DNA of 64,000 nt, from contig NZ_CP092423.2 of the NCBI RefSeq assembly GCF_022374895.2, positions 2,976,001 through 3,040,000 of the forward strand. Reading direction: 5' to 3'. Position 1 is the first letter of the stretch; each line of letters begins with the position of its first letter. The DNA comes from Mycobacterium lentiflavum. GTDB lineage: Bacteria > Actinomycetota > Actinomycetes > Mycobacteriales > Mycobacteriaceae. Below the pieces are notes generated by a model, which had not been told where the DNA came from, searched no databases, and saw nothing but the letters and a program-made list of their open reading frames with translations. Made by a program: the position numbers and the translations under genes. Positions 28,129-36,345 of the stretch are shown here, piece by piece.

Positions 28129-28887
28129 GTGACATTGCTGATCGATGACACCAACCGGGTACGCACCCTGACGTTGAACCGGCCCGAGGCGCTCAACGCC
28201 TTCAACGAAGCGCTCTACGACGCCACCGCGGAGGCACTGTTGGCCGCTGCCGAGGACCCGGAAATCGCGGTCGTTATCTTGACCGGAACCGGCCGCGGCT
28301 TTTCTGCCGGCACCGATCTGGCCGAGATGCAGGCACGCATCACCGATCCCGACTTCGCTGCGGGCACGCACGGATTCCCCGGCTTGATCGACGCGCTGAG
28401 CGCGTTTCCCAAACCCCTGATTTGCGCCGTGAACGGTGTCGGAGTCGGGATCGGCGCCACCATCCTCGGCTACGCCGACCTGGCGTTCATGTCGTCGACG
28501 GCACGGCTGAAGTGTCCGTTCACCAGCCTGGGTGTGGCCCCCGAAGCGGCCTCGTCGTATCTGCTGCCGCAGCTGATCGGCCGGCAGAACGCCGCGTGGT
28601 TGTTGATGTCGTCGGAATGGGTGGATGCACAGGAGGCCTTGCGGATGGGCCTGGTCTGGCGGGTCTGCGAGCCGGAAGAGCTGCTGCCCGAAACCCGGCG
28701 ATACGCCGAAGTCCTGGCTTCCCGGCCGGTTTCGAGCCTGATGGCGGTGAAACACACTATGACAGAACCGATTCGGCCCGAGATCGTGGCCGCAACCGCA
28801 CGCGAGAACGCGCATTTCGCCGAGCTGATGGGCGCTGCGGCCAACGCCGCGGCGTTGGCCTCTTTCGCGGAGCGGAAGAACAGCTGA
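28129..28887 (+). CDS. Enoyl-CoA hydratase/isomerase family protein
   Basis: Crotonase-fold protein of 252 residues. The CoA-binding and oxyanion-hole segments are present: LNRPEALNAFN, then GRGFSAGTDLAEM, and NGVGVGIGATILGYADLAF, in which the second oxyanion glycine lies. The usual catalytic glutamates of hydratases are not clearly placed (PFTSLGVAPEAASS carries one glutamate), so isomerase or hydratase cannot be separated. The start is GTG at 28129, supported by a -10 hexamer 6 nt upstream. Likely role in fatty acid or steroid side-chain CoA ester metabolism. Confidence 0.85.
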   Translation: MTLLIDDTNRVRTLTLNRPEALNAFNEALYDATAEALLAAAEDPEIAVVILTGTGRGFSAGTDLAEMQARITDPDFAAGTHGFPGLIDALSAFPKPLICAVNGVGVGIGATILGYADLAFMSSTARLKCPFTSLGVAPEAASSYLLPQLIGRQNAAWLLMSSEWVDAQEALRMGLVWRVCEPEELLPETRRYAEVLASRPVSSLMAVKHTMTEPIRPEIVAATARENAHFAELMGAAANAAALASFAERKNS

Positions 28888-28919
28888 ATAACGGAGCGAA
28901 TTAACGAAACGCGACGCGT

Positions 28920-29117
28920 CTAGCGCGACACCGCGGATTCGAGTTCGGCGTCGACTTGCTTGGACGCCTCGATGATCGCCCGCAGCGTTCGCCGGCACCG
29001 CCCGCAGTCACCGCCGGCACCGCACAGCGCCGCCACCTCCTTCGAGGTGGAGGCACCACGGGCCACGCATTCAGCCACGGTGTGATTGGTGGCGCCGACG
29101 CACAAGCACACGTACAT
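28920..29117 (-). CDS. bfd: Bacterioferritin-associated ferredoxin
   Basis: Protein of 65 residues with the Bfd 2Fe-2S pattern: C4 and C6 in YVCLC and C38 and C41 in GDCGRC, the same positions as E. coli Bfd. Bfd delivers electrons to bacterioferritin to release stored iron. ATG at 29117 is supported by GGGAGGA about 7 nt upstream and removes five residues of upstream frame. It is divergent from bfrA, with two abutting iron boxes between them, so storage and release are probably controlled together. Confidence 0.93.
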   Translation of the reverse strand: MYVCLCVGATNHTVAECVARGASTSKEVAALCGAGGDCGRCRRTLRAIIEASKQVDAELESAVSR

Positions 29118-29162
29118 CAGCAGTCCTCCCATTCACCCGCACTCGCCTGAACAGGCCTCACA

Positions 29163-29181
29163 TTAAGCGAGTCTATCCTAA
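29163..29181. promoter_or_regulatory. IdeR iron box 1 (bfd side)
   Basis: This 19-mer matches the mycobacterial IdeR iron-box consensus (two TTAGG-type inverted arms, 19 bp) at 14 of 19 positions. It abuts box 2 with no gap and is 46 nt upstream of the bfd start codon. Confidence 0.65.
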
Positions 29182-29200
29182 GTAGGTTAGACGAACCTAA
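29182..29200. promoter_or_regulatory. IdeR iron box 2
   Basis: This 19-mer matches the IdeR consensus at 16 of 19 positions (left arm TAGGTTAG, right arm AACCTAA). Together with box 1 it forms a tandem double box, an arrangement reported for bfrA in M. tuberculosis. It lies 156 nt upstream of the bfrA start. Confidence 0.85.
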
Positions 29201-29356
29201 CTATGCTCCCAACAGGCGTTTCAGCGAGTGAGCGCAGCCATACCTTGCTGGAACAATTCCAATTTGCGTGGCAAAGTGCTGCTTGGCCGGCGGTGAGGCA
29301 GCGCAACGCACCTGCCGCGCGCAGCCACGACAGCCCCGACCACCGGAGGAGTGATC

Positions 29357-29845
29357 ATGCAAGGGGATCCCGACGTTCTGCGTCTGCTCAACGAGCAGTT
29401 GACCAGTGAGCTGACTGCGATCAACCAGTACTTCCTGCACTCGAAAATGCAAGAGAACTGGGGCTTTACCGAGATTGCCGAGCACACTCGCGCGGAGTCC
29501 TTCGACGAGATGCGCCACGCCGAAGCGATCACCGACCGCATCTTGCTGCTGGACGGCCTGCCGAACTACCAGCGCCTGTTCTCGTTGCGCATCGGTCAGA
29601 CGCTGCGCGAGCAATTCGAGGCCGATCTGGCAATCGAATACGAGGTCTTGGCCCGGCTCAAGCCCGGCGTGATCATGTGCCGCGCAAAAGAAGACAGCAC
29701 CAGCGCCTTCTTGTTGGAGAAGATCATCGCCGACGAGGAAAACCACGTCGACTATCTGGAGACGCAGCTGCAGCTGATGGAGAAGCTGGGCGAGCCGCTG
29801 TACTTGGCGCAATGCGTGTCCCGGCCGCCGGGCTCGATCGCGTAG
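29357..29845 (+). CDS. bfrA: Bacterioferritin BfrA (Rv1876-like)
   Basis: Haem-binding ferritin of 162 residues forming 24-subunit iron-storage shells. Ferroxidase ligands E18, E51 and H54 and the haem axial ligand M52 lie in standard positions (EMRHAEA), with the second E..H pair in DEENHVDYLE. ATG at 29357 is chosen because GGAGGA ends 6 nt upstream; an in-frame GTG at 29351 directly abuts the ribosome site. Iron boxes upstream indicate control by IdeR. Confidence 0.96.
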   Translation: MQGDPDVLRLLNEQLTSELTAINQYFLHSKMQENWGFTEIAEHTRAESFDEMRHAEAITDRILLLDGLPNYQRLFSLRIGQTLREQFEADLAIEYEVLARLKPGVIMCRAKEDSTSAFLLEKIIADEENHVDYLETQLQLMEKLGEPLYLAQCVSRPPGSIA

Positions 29846-29934
29846 TCCCGATTTGGTTTCACTGACCCGCGGCGCGATTGCCGCGGGTTAACCCTGGGCA
29901 CCCGTTAGCATCGAACGCCGACGGGAAGGCAGGC

Positions 29935-32031
29935 ATGACGAGCCCGAGAGCAACGTCCAGCGCGGCAACTCAAGCCAATCCCGTTGTGGTGGATCCCACG
30001 GCCAGCGGTGCGTTGATCACCCCGCGACGTCGAAACCTGATCTTCGTCGCGATCGTGCTCGGGATGCTGCTCGCCGCGCTGGACCAGACCATCGTCGCGA
30101 CCGCCTTGCCGACCATCGTCGCCGACCTGGGCGACGCCGGCCATCAATCCTGGGTCGTCACCAGCTACCTGCTGGCGTCGACGATCGTCACCGCACTGGT
30201 CGGCAAGCTCGGTGACGTGTTCGGCCGCAAACGCGTGTTTCAGGCCGCCATCGTGTTCTTTGTCGTCGGGTCGGTGTCGTGCGGGCTGTCCCAATCGATG
30301 GCCATGTTGGTCGGGTCGCGGGCGCTGCAGGGCATCGGCGGTGGGGGGATCACCGTCACGGCCAGCGCGCTGATCGGTGAGGTCGTCCCCCTGCGTGAAC
30401 GCGGCCGCTACCAAGGCATTCTGGGCGCGGTCTTCGGGGTCACGACGGTCGTCGGCCCGTTGCTTGGCGGCTACTTCACCGACTACCTGACCTGGCGGTG
30501 GGCGTTTTGGGTGAACGTTCCGATCTCGGTGCTGGTCATCTTCGTTGCGGCAGCGGCCATTCCGGCGCTGGCGGCATCCACCAAGCCCGTCATCGACTAT
30601 GGCGGAATTGTGTTGGTCGGACTGGGCGCCGCCGGCGTGACCCTGGCGACCAGTTGGGGCGGCACCCTGTACCCGTGGGGCTCGCCGACGATCATCGCAT
30701 TGTTCGTCGGCGCCGCCGCGGCGCTGGCCGCCTTCGTTTGGATCGAAAGCCGGGTCCCCCAGCCGATCCTGCCGACTCGGCTGTTCGCCAGCCCGGTGTT
30801 CACGGTCTGCTGCGTGTTGTCGTTCGTGGTCGGTTTCGCGATGCTGGGCGCGATGACGTTTCTGCCGACCTACATGCAGTACGTCAACGGAGTCTCGGCG
30901 ACGACGTCGGGGCTGCGCACGCTGCCAATGGTGATCGGGATGCTGATCACCTCGACCGGCAGCGGCACCCTGGTCGGCAAGACGGGCCGCTACAAGATCT
31001 TTCCGGTCACCGGTACCGCCCTGATGGCTCTGGCGTTTCTGCTGATGTCGCGGATGACCCCGTCCACCTCGGCACTGGTTCAGTCCCTCTACCTGGTCAT
31101 CCTGGGGGCCGGCATCGGATTGTCGATGCAGGTACTGGTCCTCATCGTGCAGAACACCTCGAACTTCGAGGATCTCGGTGTCGCCACCTCGGGTGTGACG
31201 TTCTTCCGCACCATCGGTAGTTCGTTCGGCGCCGCGATCTTCGGTTCGCTGTTTTCGAACTTCCTCGACGGGCGGATGCCCGCGGCCCTGGCGGCCAGCG
31301 GCGCGGTGCCCGACGCGGTGAGTTCACCGGGTGCCCTGCATCGTCAGCCACATAGTGTGGCCGCCCCGATCGTGGCGGCCTATTCCGAGTCACTGAGCGA
31401 GGTGTTTTTCTGGGCCGCACCGGTTGCCCTGGTCGGGTTCGTCCTCGCGTTGTTCTTGCGTGAGATCCCTCTGCGGGACATCCACAACAGCGCAGTCGAT
31501 CTCGGTGACGGATTCGGGATGCCGACCACCGACACTTCAGAACGGCTGTTGGAGAACGCGATTGCGCGTATGCTGCGCGGAGACCCCGGCGTACGGTTGC
31601 GCAGTATCGCGATGCGACCCGACTGTCGCCTCGACGTGGCCGGGCTGTGGGGCGTGATGCGCATCTACCGCTTCGGGCAGATGTATGGGACGGCCCGCCT
31701 CAGCGATATCGGCGACTCGATGCGGATCCCGTTCGAGGTCATCGAGCCCACCTTCGGTCGCTTGGTCGCTAGCGGCTACGTGCAACGCGACGGCGATCAA
31801 ATGTGGCTGACCCCGGCCGGGGCTGAGCAAGTCGACTACGTCTATTCGTTGCTGTTGGGCTGGATCGTCGACAAGCTGTCGCGTTCGCCCAGTTATCAGG
31901 GCCGACCGGACCGCCGCGCAGTCGAAATCGCGCTGCAGCACATCGCCCACCGCGTTCTGGCTCAACGCGATTGGCACGACGACGCGCCCAACACCGGCCG
32001 CCTGGAGGCGGCCGCCGGCGGCAGATACTAG
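29935..32031 (+). CDS. DHA2-type drug/proton antiporter with C-terminal winged-helix-like domain (Rv1877-like)
   Basis: Protein of 698 residues. The first 500 or so form a 14-helix DHA2-family major facilitator; motif LDQTIVATALPTIVADL in helix 1, GKLGDVFGRKRVF (motif A) after helix 2 and GPLLGGY (motif C) in helix 5 are visible. After the last helix a soluble tail of about 170 residues follows, whose core (SDIGDSMRIPFEVIEPTFGR, LVASGYVQRDGDQMWLTPAG) reads like a MarR/PadR-type winged helix. ATG at 29935 has GGGAAGG upstream. Rv1877 has the same overall length. Exported substrate is unknown. Confidence 0.88.
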   Translation: MTSPRATSSAATQANPVVVDPTASGALITPRRRNLIFVAIVLGMLLAALDQTIVATALPTIVADLGDAGHQSWVVTSYLLASTIVTALVGKLGDVFGRKRVFQAAIVFFVVGSVSCGLSQSMAMLVGSRALQGIGGGGITVTASALIGEVVPLRERGRYQGILGAVFGVTTVVGPLLGGYFTDYLTWRWAFWVNVPISVLVIFVAAAAIPALAASTKPVIDYGGIVLVGLGAAGVTLATSWGGTLYPWGSPTIIALFVGAAAALAAFVWIESRVPQPILPTRLFASPVFTVCCVLSFVVGFAMLGAMTFLPTYMQYVNGVSATTSGLRTLPMVIGMLITSTGSGTLVGKTGRYKIFPVTGTALMALAFLLMSRMTPSTSALVQSLYLVILGAGIGLSMQVLVLIVQNTSNFEDLGVATSGVTFFRTIGSSFGAAIFGSLFSNFLDGRMPAALAASGAVPDAVSSPGALHRQPHSVAAPIVAAYSESLSEVFFWAAPVALVGFVLALFLREIPLRDIHNSAVDLGDGFGMPTTDTSERLLENAIARMLRGDPGVRLRSIAMRPDCRLDVAGLWGVMRIYRFGQMYGTARLSDIGDSMRIPFEVIEPTFGRLVASGYVQRDGDQMWLTPAGAEQVDYVYSLLLGWIVDKLSRSPSYQGRPDRRAVEIALQHIAHRVLAQRDWHDDAPNTGRLEAAAGGRY

Positions 32032-32042
32032 AACGTGTTCCA
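32029..32042. promoter_or_regulatory. KstR-like operator upstream of CMD gene
   Basis: TAGAACGTGTTCCA, read on the other strand as TGGAACACGTTCTA, matches the KstR palindrome TAGAACACGTTCTA at 13 of 14 positions. It overlaps the transporter stop codon and would cover the -35 region of the next gene, whose -10 hexamer begins 20 nt downstream. Confidence 0.65.
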
Positions 32043-32061
32043 AGAATCGCGGGCGCGGGCG

Positions 32062-32067
32062 TACCAT
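32062..32067 (+). promoter_or_regulatory. Putative -10 hexamer, leaderless start
   Basis: TACCAT ends 6 nt before the ATG at 32074. The KstR-like palindrome spans roughly -45 to -32 relative to the implied start, suitable for repression. Confidence 0.5.
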
Positions 32068-32073
32068 CACGCC

Positions 32074-32568
32074 ATGAGCCGAATCGGAACATTCGCTGAC
32101 GACGACATCTACAGCTGGGCCACGAAGTCTCCGGACCTCGGCGGCGCAATCGCCAACTTCAGCCAGGCCGTGTACACCAAGAACCGGCTGCCGATGCGCA
32201 CCCGCGAAATCGCGCGCGCCGTGATCGCCCACGACAACGAGTGCACCGTGTGCATTAACACGCGCGACGCCGACGGGCCGGCCGCGGGCGTCGACGAAGA
32301 GCTGTATGAGCATGCGCTGGACTGGCGCACGTGGCCGGGATTCAGCGAACAGGAGCGACTGGCCGCCGAGTTCGCGCACCGTTTCGGCACGGAACACACC
32401 AAGTTGCGCGATGACGAAGACTTCTGGAGCCGAGCCAACGAACACTTCACCGAGGAGCTACTCGCCGACCTCGCCATGTCCTGCGCCCTCTGGGTCGGCA
32501 TGGGGCGGATGCTGCGGACCCTCGACATCGGCCAGACCTGCATGCTGACCCTGCCGAGCCGGGCATAG
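32074..32568 (+). CDS. Carboxymuconolactone decarboxylase (AhpD-like) family protein
   Basis: All-helical CMD-fold protein of 164 residues. It carries a redox CxxC in NECTVCINTR, with a nearby histidine in VIAHDNE, the thiol pair shared by AhpD-like members rather than true decarboxylases. Peroxidase or alkylhydroperoxidase-like activity is possible. ATG at 32074 is supported by the -10 hexamer; the frame stays open upstream but overlaps the operator. I recall no counterpart at this position in M. tuberculosis. The KstR-like box suggests it responds to sterol or fatty acid catabolism. Confidence 0.82.
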   Translation: MSRIGTFADDDIYSWATKSPDLGGAIANFSQAVYTKNRLPMRTREIARAVIAHDNECTVCINTRDADGPAAGVDEELYEHALDWRTWPGFSEQERLAAEFAHRFGTEHTKLRDDEDFWSRANEHFTEELLADLAMSCALWVGMGRMLRTLDIGQTCMLTLPSRA

Positions 32569-32598
32569 TCGCCAACCGGATCCGCCGATGAGGCGGCG

Positions 32599-33942
32599 AT
32601 GACAGCCACCCCCCTCGCCGCGGCTTCGGTCGCCCAGCTGGAGGCCGAGGGCGTCGATACCGTGATCGGCACCGTGGTGAATCCCGCCGGCCTCACCCAC
32701 GCCAAGGCCGTGCCGATCCGGCGCACCAACGCCTTCGTCGACCCCGGCCTGGGCGCCAGCCCTTCATGGCACGGGTTCGCCATCGACCAGACCGGTATCG
32801 CGTTCACCGAAGACGTTGGTGTGATCGGTGATCAGCGTGTGCGCATCGACTTGTCGGCGCTGCGCGGCATCGGCGACGGGTTGGCGTGGGCACCCGGCTC
32901 GTTCTTCGAACAGGACGGCGCGCCGGTTCCCGCGTGCAGCCGGACAACGTTGCGCCGGGTAGAGGCCGCACTCGCGACAGCCGGCATTGAGGCGACGATC
33001 GGCCATGAAATCGAATTCGTTCTGGTCGATCCGGACGGTAGGCGGCTGCCGTCCACGCTCTGGGCGCAATACGGTCTGGTCGGCGTCCTCGAGCGCGAGG
33101 CATTCGTCCGCGATGTCATTGCGTCGGCGGCGAGCAGCGGCGTCGGGATCGAGCAACTCCATCCGGAGTACGGTGCCAACCAGTTCGAGATCTCGCTGAG
33201 GCCGCTGTCACCAGTCGCCGCCGCGGACCAATTGGTACTGACCCGGATCATTGTCAGCCGCGCCGCCCGCCGCCATGGTTTGCGCGTCAGTCTGTCGCCG
33301 GTGCCCTTCGCTGACGATGTCGGATCCGGTGCGCACCAGCACTTCTCGCTGACAACGCCGGAGGGTCCGCTGTTTTCCGGTGGCGGGGGCGTCGCAGGCA
33401 TGACGCAGGCGGGACAGAGCGCGATAGCGGGAGTGCTTGGCGGATTGCCGGAGGCACAGGGCGTGCTGTGCGGGTCGATCGTGTCCGGCCTGCGCCTGCA
33501 ACCGGGCAACTGGGCGGGAGCCTACGCCTGCTGGGGTACCGAGAATCGGGAAGCCGCAGTGCGATTCATCAAAGGCGGGGGAAACAACGCGAATGTCGAG
33601 GTGAAAATCATCGACCCCTCGGCGAACCCGTATTTCGCGTCGGCCGCGATCTTGGGACTAGCACTCGACGGAATCCAGCGCAACGCGACACTACCACCGG
33701 AGATCACCGTCGACCCGGCAAAGCTGTCCGATTCGGAGCAACAACGTATCGGCATCGTACCCCTCACCCAAAACCAACCAGATAGTGTTGCCGCACTGGA
33801 TAATTCGGAACTGTTACGCACCATTTTGGGCAACGCCGCGGTCGACGTGATCGTCGCGGTCCGGCGCCTGGAACACAACTGCTACGGCGATCTCGGCCCC
33901 GAGCAGCTGGCCGACAAGTTCCGGATGGCGTGGAGCCTGTAG
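32599..33942 (+). CDS. glnA3: Glutamine-synthetase-like ligase GlnA3 (Rv1878-like)
   Basis: Type I glutamine synthetase-fold protein of 447 residues. Metal- and substrate-site strings are recognisable: GHEIEFVL for the first glutamate pair, HPEYGANQFEI, GSGAHQHFSL for the histidine, ENREAAVRF for the arginine and EVKIIDPSANPYFAS. The N-terminal beta-grasp is degenerate and the adenylylation tyrosine loop is not evident, so it is unlikely to be the housekeeping enzyme. Streptomyces GlnA3 is a gamma-glutamylpolyamine synthetase, and a similar ligase role on an amine is a reasonable inference. It is followed immediately by an amidohydrolase gene. Confidence 0.88.
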   Translation: MTATPLAAASVAQLEAEGVDTVIGTVVNPAGLTHAKAVPIRRTNAFVDPGLGASPSWHGFAIDQTGIAFTEDVGVIGDQRVRIDLSALRGIGDGLAWAPGSFFEQDGAPVPACSRTTLRRVEAALATAGIEATIGHEIEFVLVDPDGRRLPSTLWAQYGLVGVLEREAFVRDVIASAASSGVGIEQLHPEYGANQFEISLRPLSPVAAADQLVLTRIIVSRAARRHGLRVSLSPVPFADDVGSGAHQHFSLTTPEGPLFSGGGGVAGMTQAGQSAIAGVLGGLPEAQGVLCGSIVSGLRLQPGNWAGAYACWGTENREAAVRFIKGGGNNANVEVKIIDPSANPYFASAAILGLALDGIQRNATLPPEITVDPAKLSDSEQQRIGIVPLTQNQPDSVAALDNSELLRTILGNAAVDVIVAVRRLEHNCYGDLGPEQLADKFRMAWSL

Positions 33943-33944
33943 CG

Positions 33945-35066
33945 GTGGCCGACTCGTCAACTCTCGCCGACCACATCGGCGAAGTGGCGCTGATCGACCA
34001 CCACGTCCACGGCTGCTGGTTGGAGCCGGGGGACCGGCAGCGGTTCGAGAACGCCCTCAACGAGGCCAATACCGAGCCACTGACCGACTCGGGCTTCGAC
34101 TCACAGCTGGGCTTCGCGGTGCGTGCCCACTGCGGCCCCATCCTCGGATTGCCGAAACACGGCGATCCACAAGACTATTGGGAGCGCCGCAGCGCATTCA
34201 CCGAAACCGAGCTGGCGCGCCTGTTTCTGCCCGCCGCCGGAGTGAGCGACTGGCTGATGGACACCGGCATCGGCGCCGGCACCACAGATATCTCGCAATT
34301 GTGCACACTGTCAGGAAACCGGGTACACGAGATCGTTCGCCTCGAGCAGGTGGCCGAGCAGGCCGCCCGGGCGCCCGGCGATTACGCCTCGGCATTCGCG
34401 GAGATCCTGCACGAGCGTGCCGCCGGTGCGGTCGGCACGAAGTCGATCCTGGCCTACCGCGGCGGTTTCGACGGCGACCTGACCGAGCCGAGCGCGGCCG
34501 AAGTAGCCCAGGCCGCGCAGCGGTGGCGGGATCTCGGCGGAACCCGGTTACAGGATCGAGTTCTGCTGCGTTTCGGGCTGCACCAGGCATTACGTCTCGG
34601 CAAGCCGCTGCAATTCCACGTTGGGATTGGCGACCGCGACTGCGACCTGCACAAAGCTAATCCGCTGTACCTGCTCGATTTTCTGCGTCAATCCGGCGAT
34701 GCGCCGGTCATGTTGCTGCACTGCTACCCCTACGAGCGCGAGGCAGGCTACCTCGCCCAGGCTTTCAACAACGTCTACCTCGACGGCGGATTGAGCATCA
34801 ACTACCTGGGCGCCCGGGCACCGGCGTTCATCGCCCGTCTGCTGGAGATGGCACCGTTTCACAAGATCCTGTATTCGTCGGATGGCTTCGGGCCGGTGGA
34901 ATTGCACTATTTGGGCGCGGCGTTGTGGCGCAGGGGTATTCACCGAACACTGAGCGGATTTGTCGACGACGGCGAATGGTGCGAACGCGACGCAATGCGG
35001 GTTGTCGATCTGATTTCCCACCAGAACGCCGCCCGTGTCTATCGTCTCGACGCTCCCGGTCACTGA
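33945..35066 (+). CDS. Amidohydrolase family protein (Rv1879-like), FluG N-domain type
   Basis: Metal-dependent amidohydrolase TIM barrel of 373 residues. Ligand motifs are DHHVHG near the N-terminus, QFHVGIGDRD, LLHCYPYEREAG and the late aspartate in LYSSDGFGP. GTG at 33945 is 3 nt after the glnA3 stop with GGAG 9 nt upstream; an in-frame GTG at 33930 would overlap glnA3 and give 378 residues. The order GS-like ligase then amidohydrolase mirrors, as separate genes, the fused domains of fungal FluG. It may hydrolyse a gamma-glutamyl or related amide, which is inference. Confidence 0.85.
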   Translation: MADSSTLADHIGEVALIDHHVHGCWLEPGDRQRFENALNEANTEPLTDSGFDSQLGFAVRAHCGPILGLPKHGDPQDYWERRSAFTETELARLFLPAAGVSDWLMDTGIGAGTTDISQLCTLSGNRVHEIVRLEQVAEQAARAPGDYASAFAEILHERAAGAVGTKSILAYRGGFDGDLTEPSAAEVAQAAQRWRDLGGTRLQDRVLLRFGLHQALRLGKPLQFHVGIGDRDCDLHKANPLYLLDFLRQSGDAPVMLLHCYPYEREAGYLAQAFNNVYLDGGLSINYLGARAPAFIARLLEMAPFHKILYSSDGFGPVELHYLGAALWRRGIHRTLSGFVDDGEWCERDAMRVVDLISHQNAARVYRLDAPGH

Positions 35067-35132
35067 GGCCGAAGTCCGACTATCGTGCTGAGGGGAGATG
35101 GCGAAGCGTCGGTTCCCCAGACAAGGCGTTTC

Positions 35133-35379
35133 GTGGAGAGACGTGACTTCCTCAAATGGGCCGGGCTGGCGGCAGTAGCCGCAGGTCCCGCTCAGGCCGG
35201 AGCGACCATTGCCTGCTCGCCCACGAGATGCGGCGGATCGCATCTGTGCCCGGCCCCGCGGGCTTCCGCTTCTATCACACCCACCTGGTCCCGCAGCCGA
35301 CCTATCCCGGGGGCGGTACGGCGGCCTGGTCGGTCCGGTCTACATCGAAACCAAACAGAATCCCGGCGCATACGACCAC
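35133..35379 (+). pseudogene. Remnant of a Tat-exported multicopper oxidase
   Basis: Three short stretches in three reading frames line up with one cupredoxin oxidase. First is a Tat signal starting at GTG 35133 (VERRDFLKWAGLAAVAAG). A copper-loop piece follows in a second frame (GFRFYHTHLVPQ), then LSRGRYGGLVGPVYIETK in the third frame. The HTH motif and the GxxGPxYIE strand are typical of multicopper oxidases. Most of the protein is missing, and at least two frameshifts separate the parts, so it cannot make an enzyme. Confidence 0.7.
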
Positions 35380-35511
35380 TGCTTAACGCCGCTTAGTTAC
35401 CGAGGGGCAACGTTGTGGTGCAACGGTTTTCGGCCGCTTTACGAATCGCGGTGTAAAAGACCGGTAATCCGGGTAATCGACCCCGAAGCACGCTGAGGAC
35501 AGGAAGCGGAC

Positions 35512-36345
35512 ATGGGGCTCGTAGCAGAGGCCATTGACTGGACCCGCAGGCAGGTCGTGTCCAGAGTCCCCAAGGCCGACCTCGACCAGCGAGATCCCGA
35601 CTACATCCGCGACCAGCTGCCGGGCACCTGGCTCCTCGCGTCGCTGTATTTCCGCGCAGACGTCCGGGGATTGGATCGGATACCCAACGAAGGTCCGGTG
35701 TTGCTGGTGGGCAACCACAGCGGCGGAAACGTGCCCCCGGACACCTTCGTATTCACGCTCGCGTTCTGTTCGTACTTCGGCGTCGAGCGGCCGTTCTACC
35801 AGCTGGCCCACAACCTCGTCGTCTCAGCACCGCCGCTGGGCTGGCTGCGCAAGTTCGGCACCGTCGCCGCCAACCCCGAGAACGCCCGTTTGGCATTGGA
35901 TTCCGGCGCGGCGCTGCTGGTGTATCCCGGCGGCGACTACGAAGTGTTCCGGCCGTCGTGGCAGCGCCACCAGGTGGACTTCGGTGGCCGGATGGGATAC
36001 GTGAAGCTAGCCCGGGAGGCGGGCGTGCCGATCGTCCCGGTCGCCGCCGTCGGAGGCCAGGAGAGCGCGCTGTTCCTGAACCGCGGGCAGTGGCTGGCCA
36101 AAGCACTGATGGCGGATAAATTGTTGCGGCTCAAGAGCATTCCGATATCGCTGGCACTGCCCTGGGGCTTGAACATCGGCGACCTGGCGGGCCACATCCC
36201 GCTGCCCACCAAGATCGCGATCGAGGTGCAGGAACCGATCGACGTCGACGGCGATGACGAAGCGGTGCATGACAAGGTCATCGCCAGTCTGCAGGGCGCC
36301 GTCGACCGGCTCGCCGCCAAACGCCGTCTACCGGTGATCGGCTGA
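35512..36345 (+). CDS. Lysophospholipid acyltransferase family (PlsC-like) protein
   Basis: Membrane-associated acyltransferase of 277 residues. The catalytic block GNHSGGNVPPD holds the histidine and a more distant aspartate than the strict HX4D spacing, as in mycobacterial glycerolipid or DGAT-like members. Further motifs are FGTVAANPENAR and the VYPGGDYEVFRP acceptor-site block, then PIVPVAAVGGQES. Likely transfers an acyl chain from acyl-CoA to a lysolipid or glycerol lipid. The stop overlaps the ATG of the next gene (TGATG). Confidence 0.88.
   Translation: MGLVAEAIDWTRRQVVSRVPKADLDQRDPDYIRDQLPGTWLLASLYFRADVRGLDRIPNEGPVLLVGNHSGGNVPPDTFVFTLAFCSYFGVERPFYQLAHNLVVSAPPLGWLRKFGTVAANPENARLALDSGAALLVYPGGDYEVFRPSWQRHQVDFGGRMGYVKLAREAGVPIVPVAAVGGQESALFLNRGQWLAKALMADKLLRLKSIPISLALPWGLNIGDLAGHIPLPTKIAIEVQEPIDVDGDDEAVHDKVIASLQGAVDRLAAKRRLPVIG

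Noticed and set aside
33930..33944. GTG at 33930 as the amidohydrolase start
   Set aside because: It overlaps the glnA3 coding end and lacks a ribosome site; GTG 33945 has GGAG 9 nt upstream. The choice is not fully secure.
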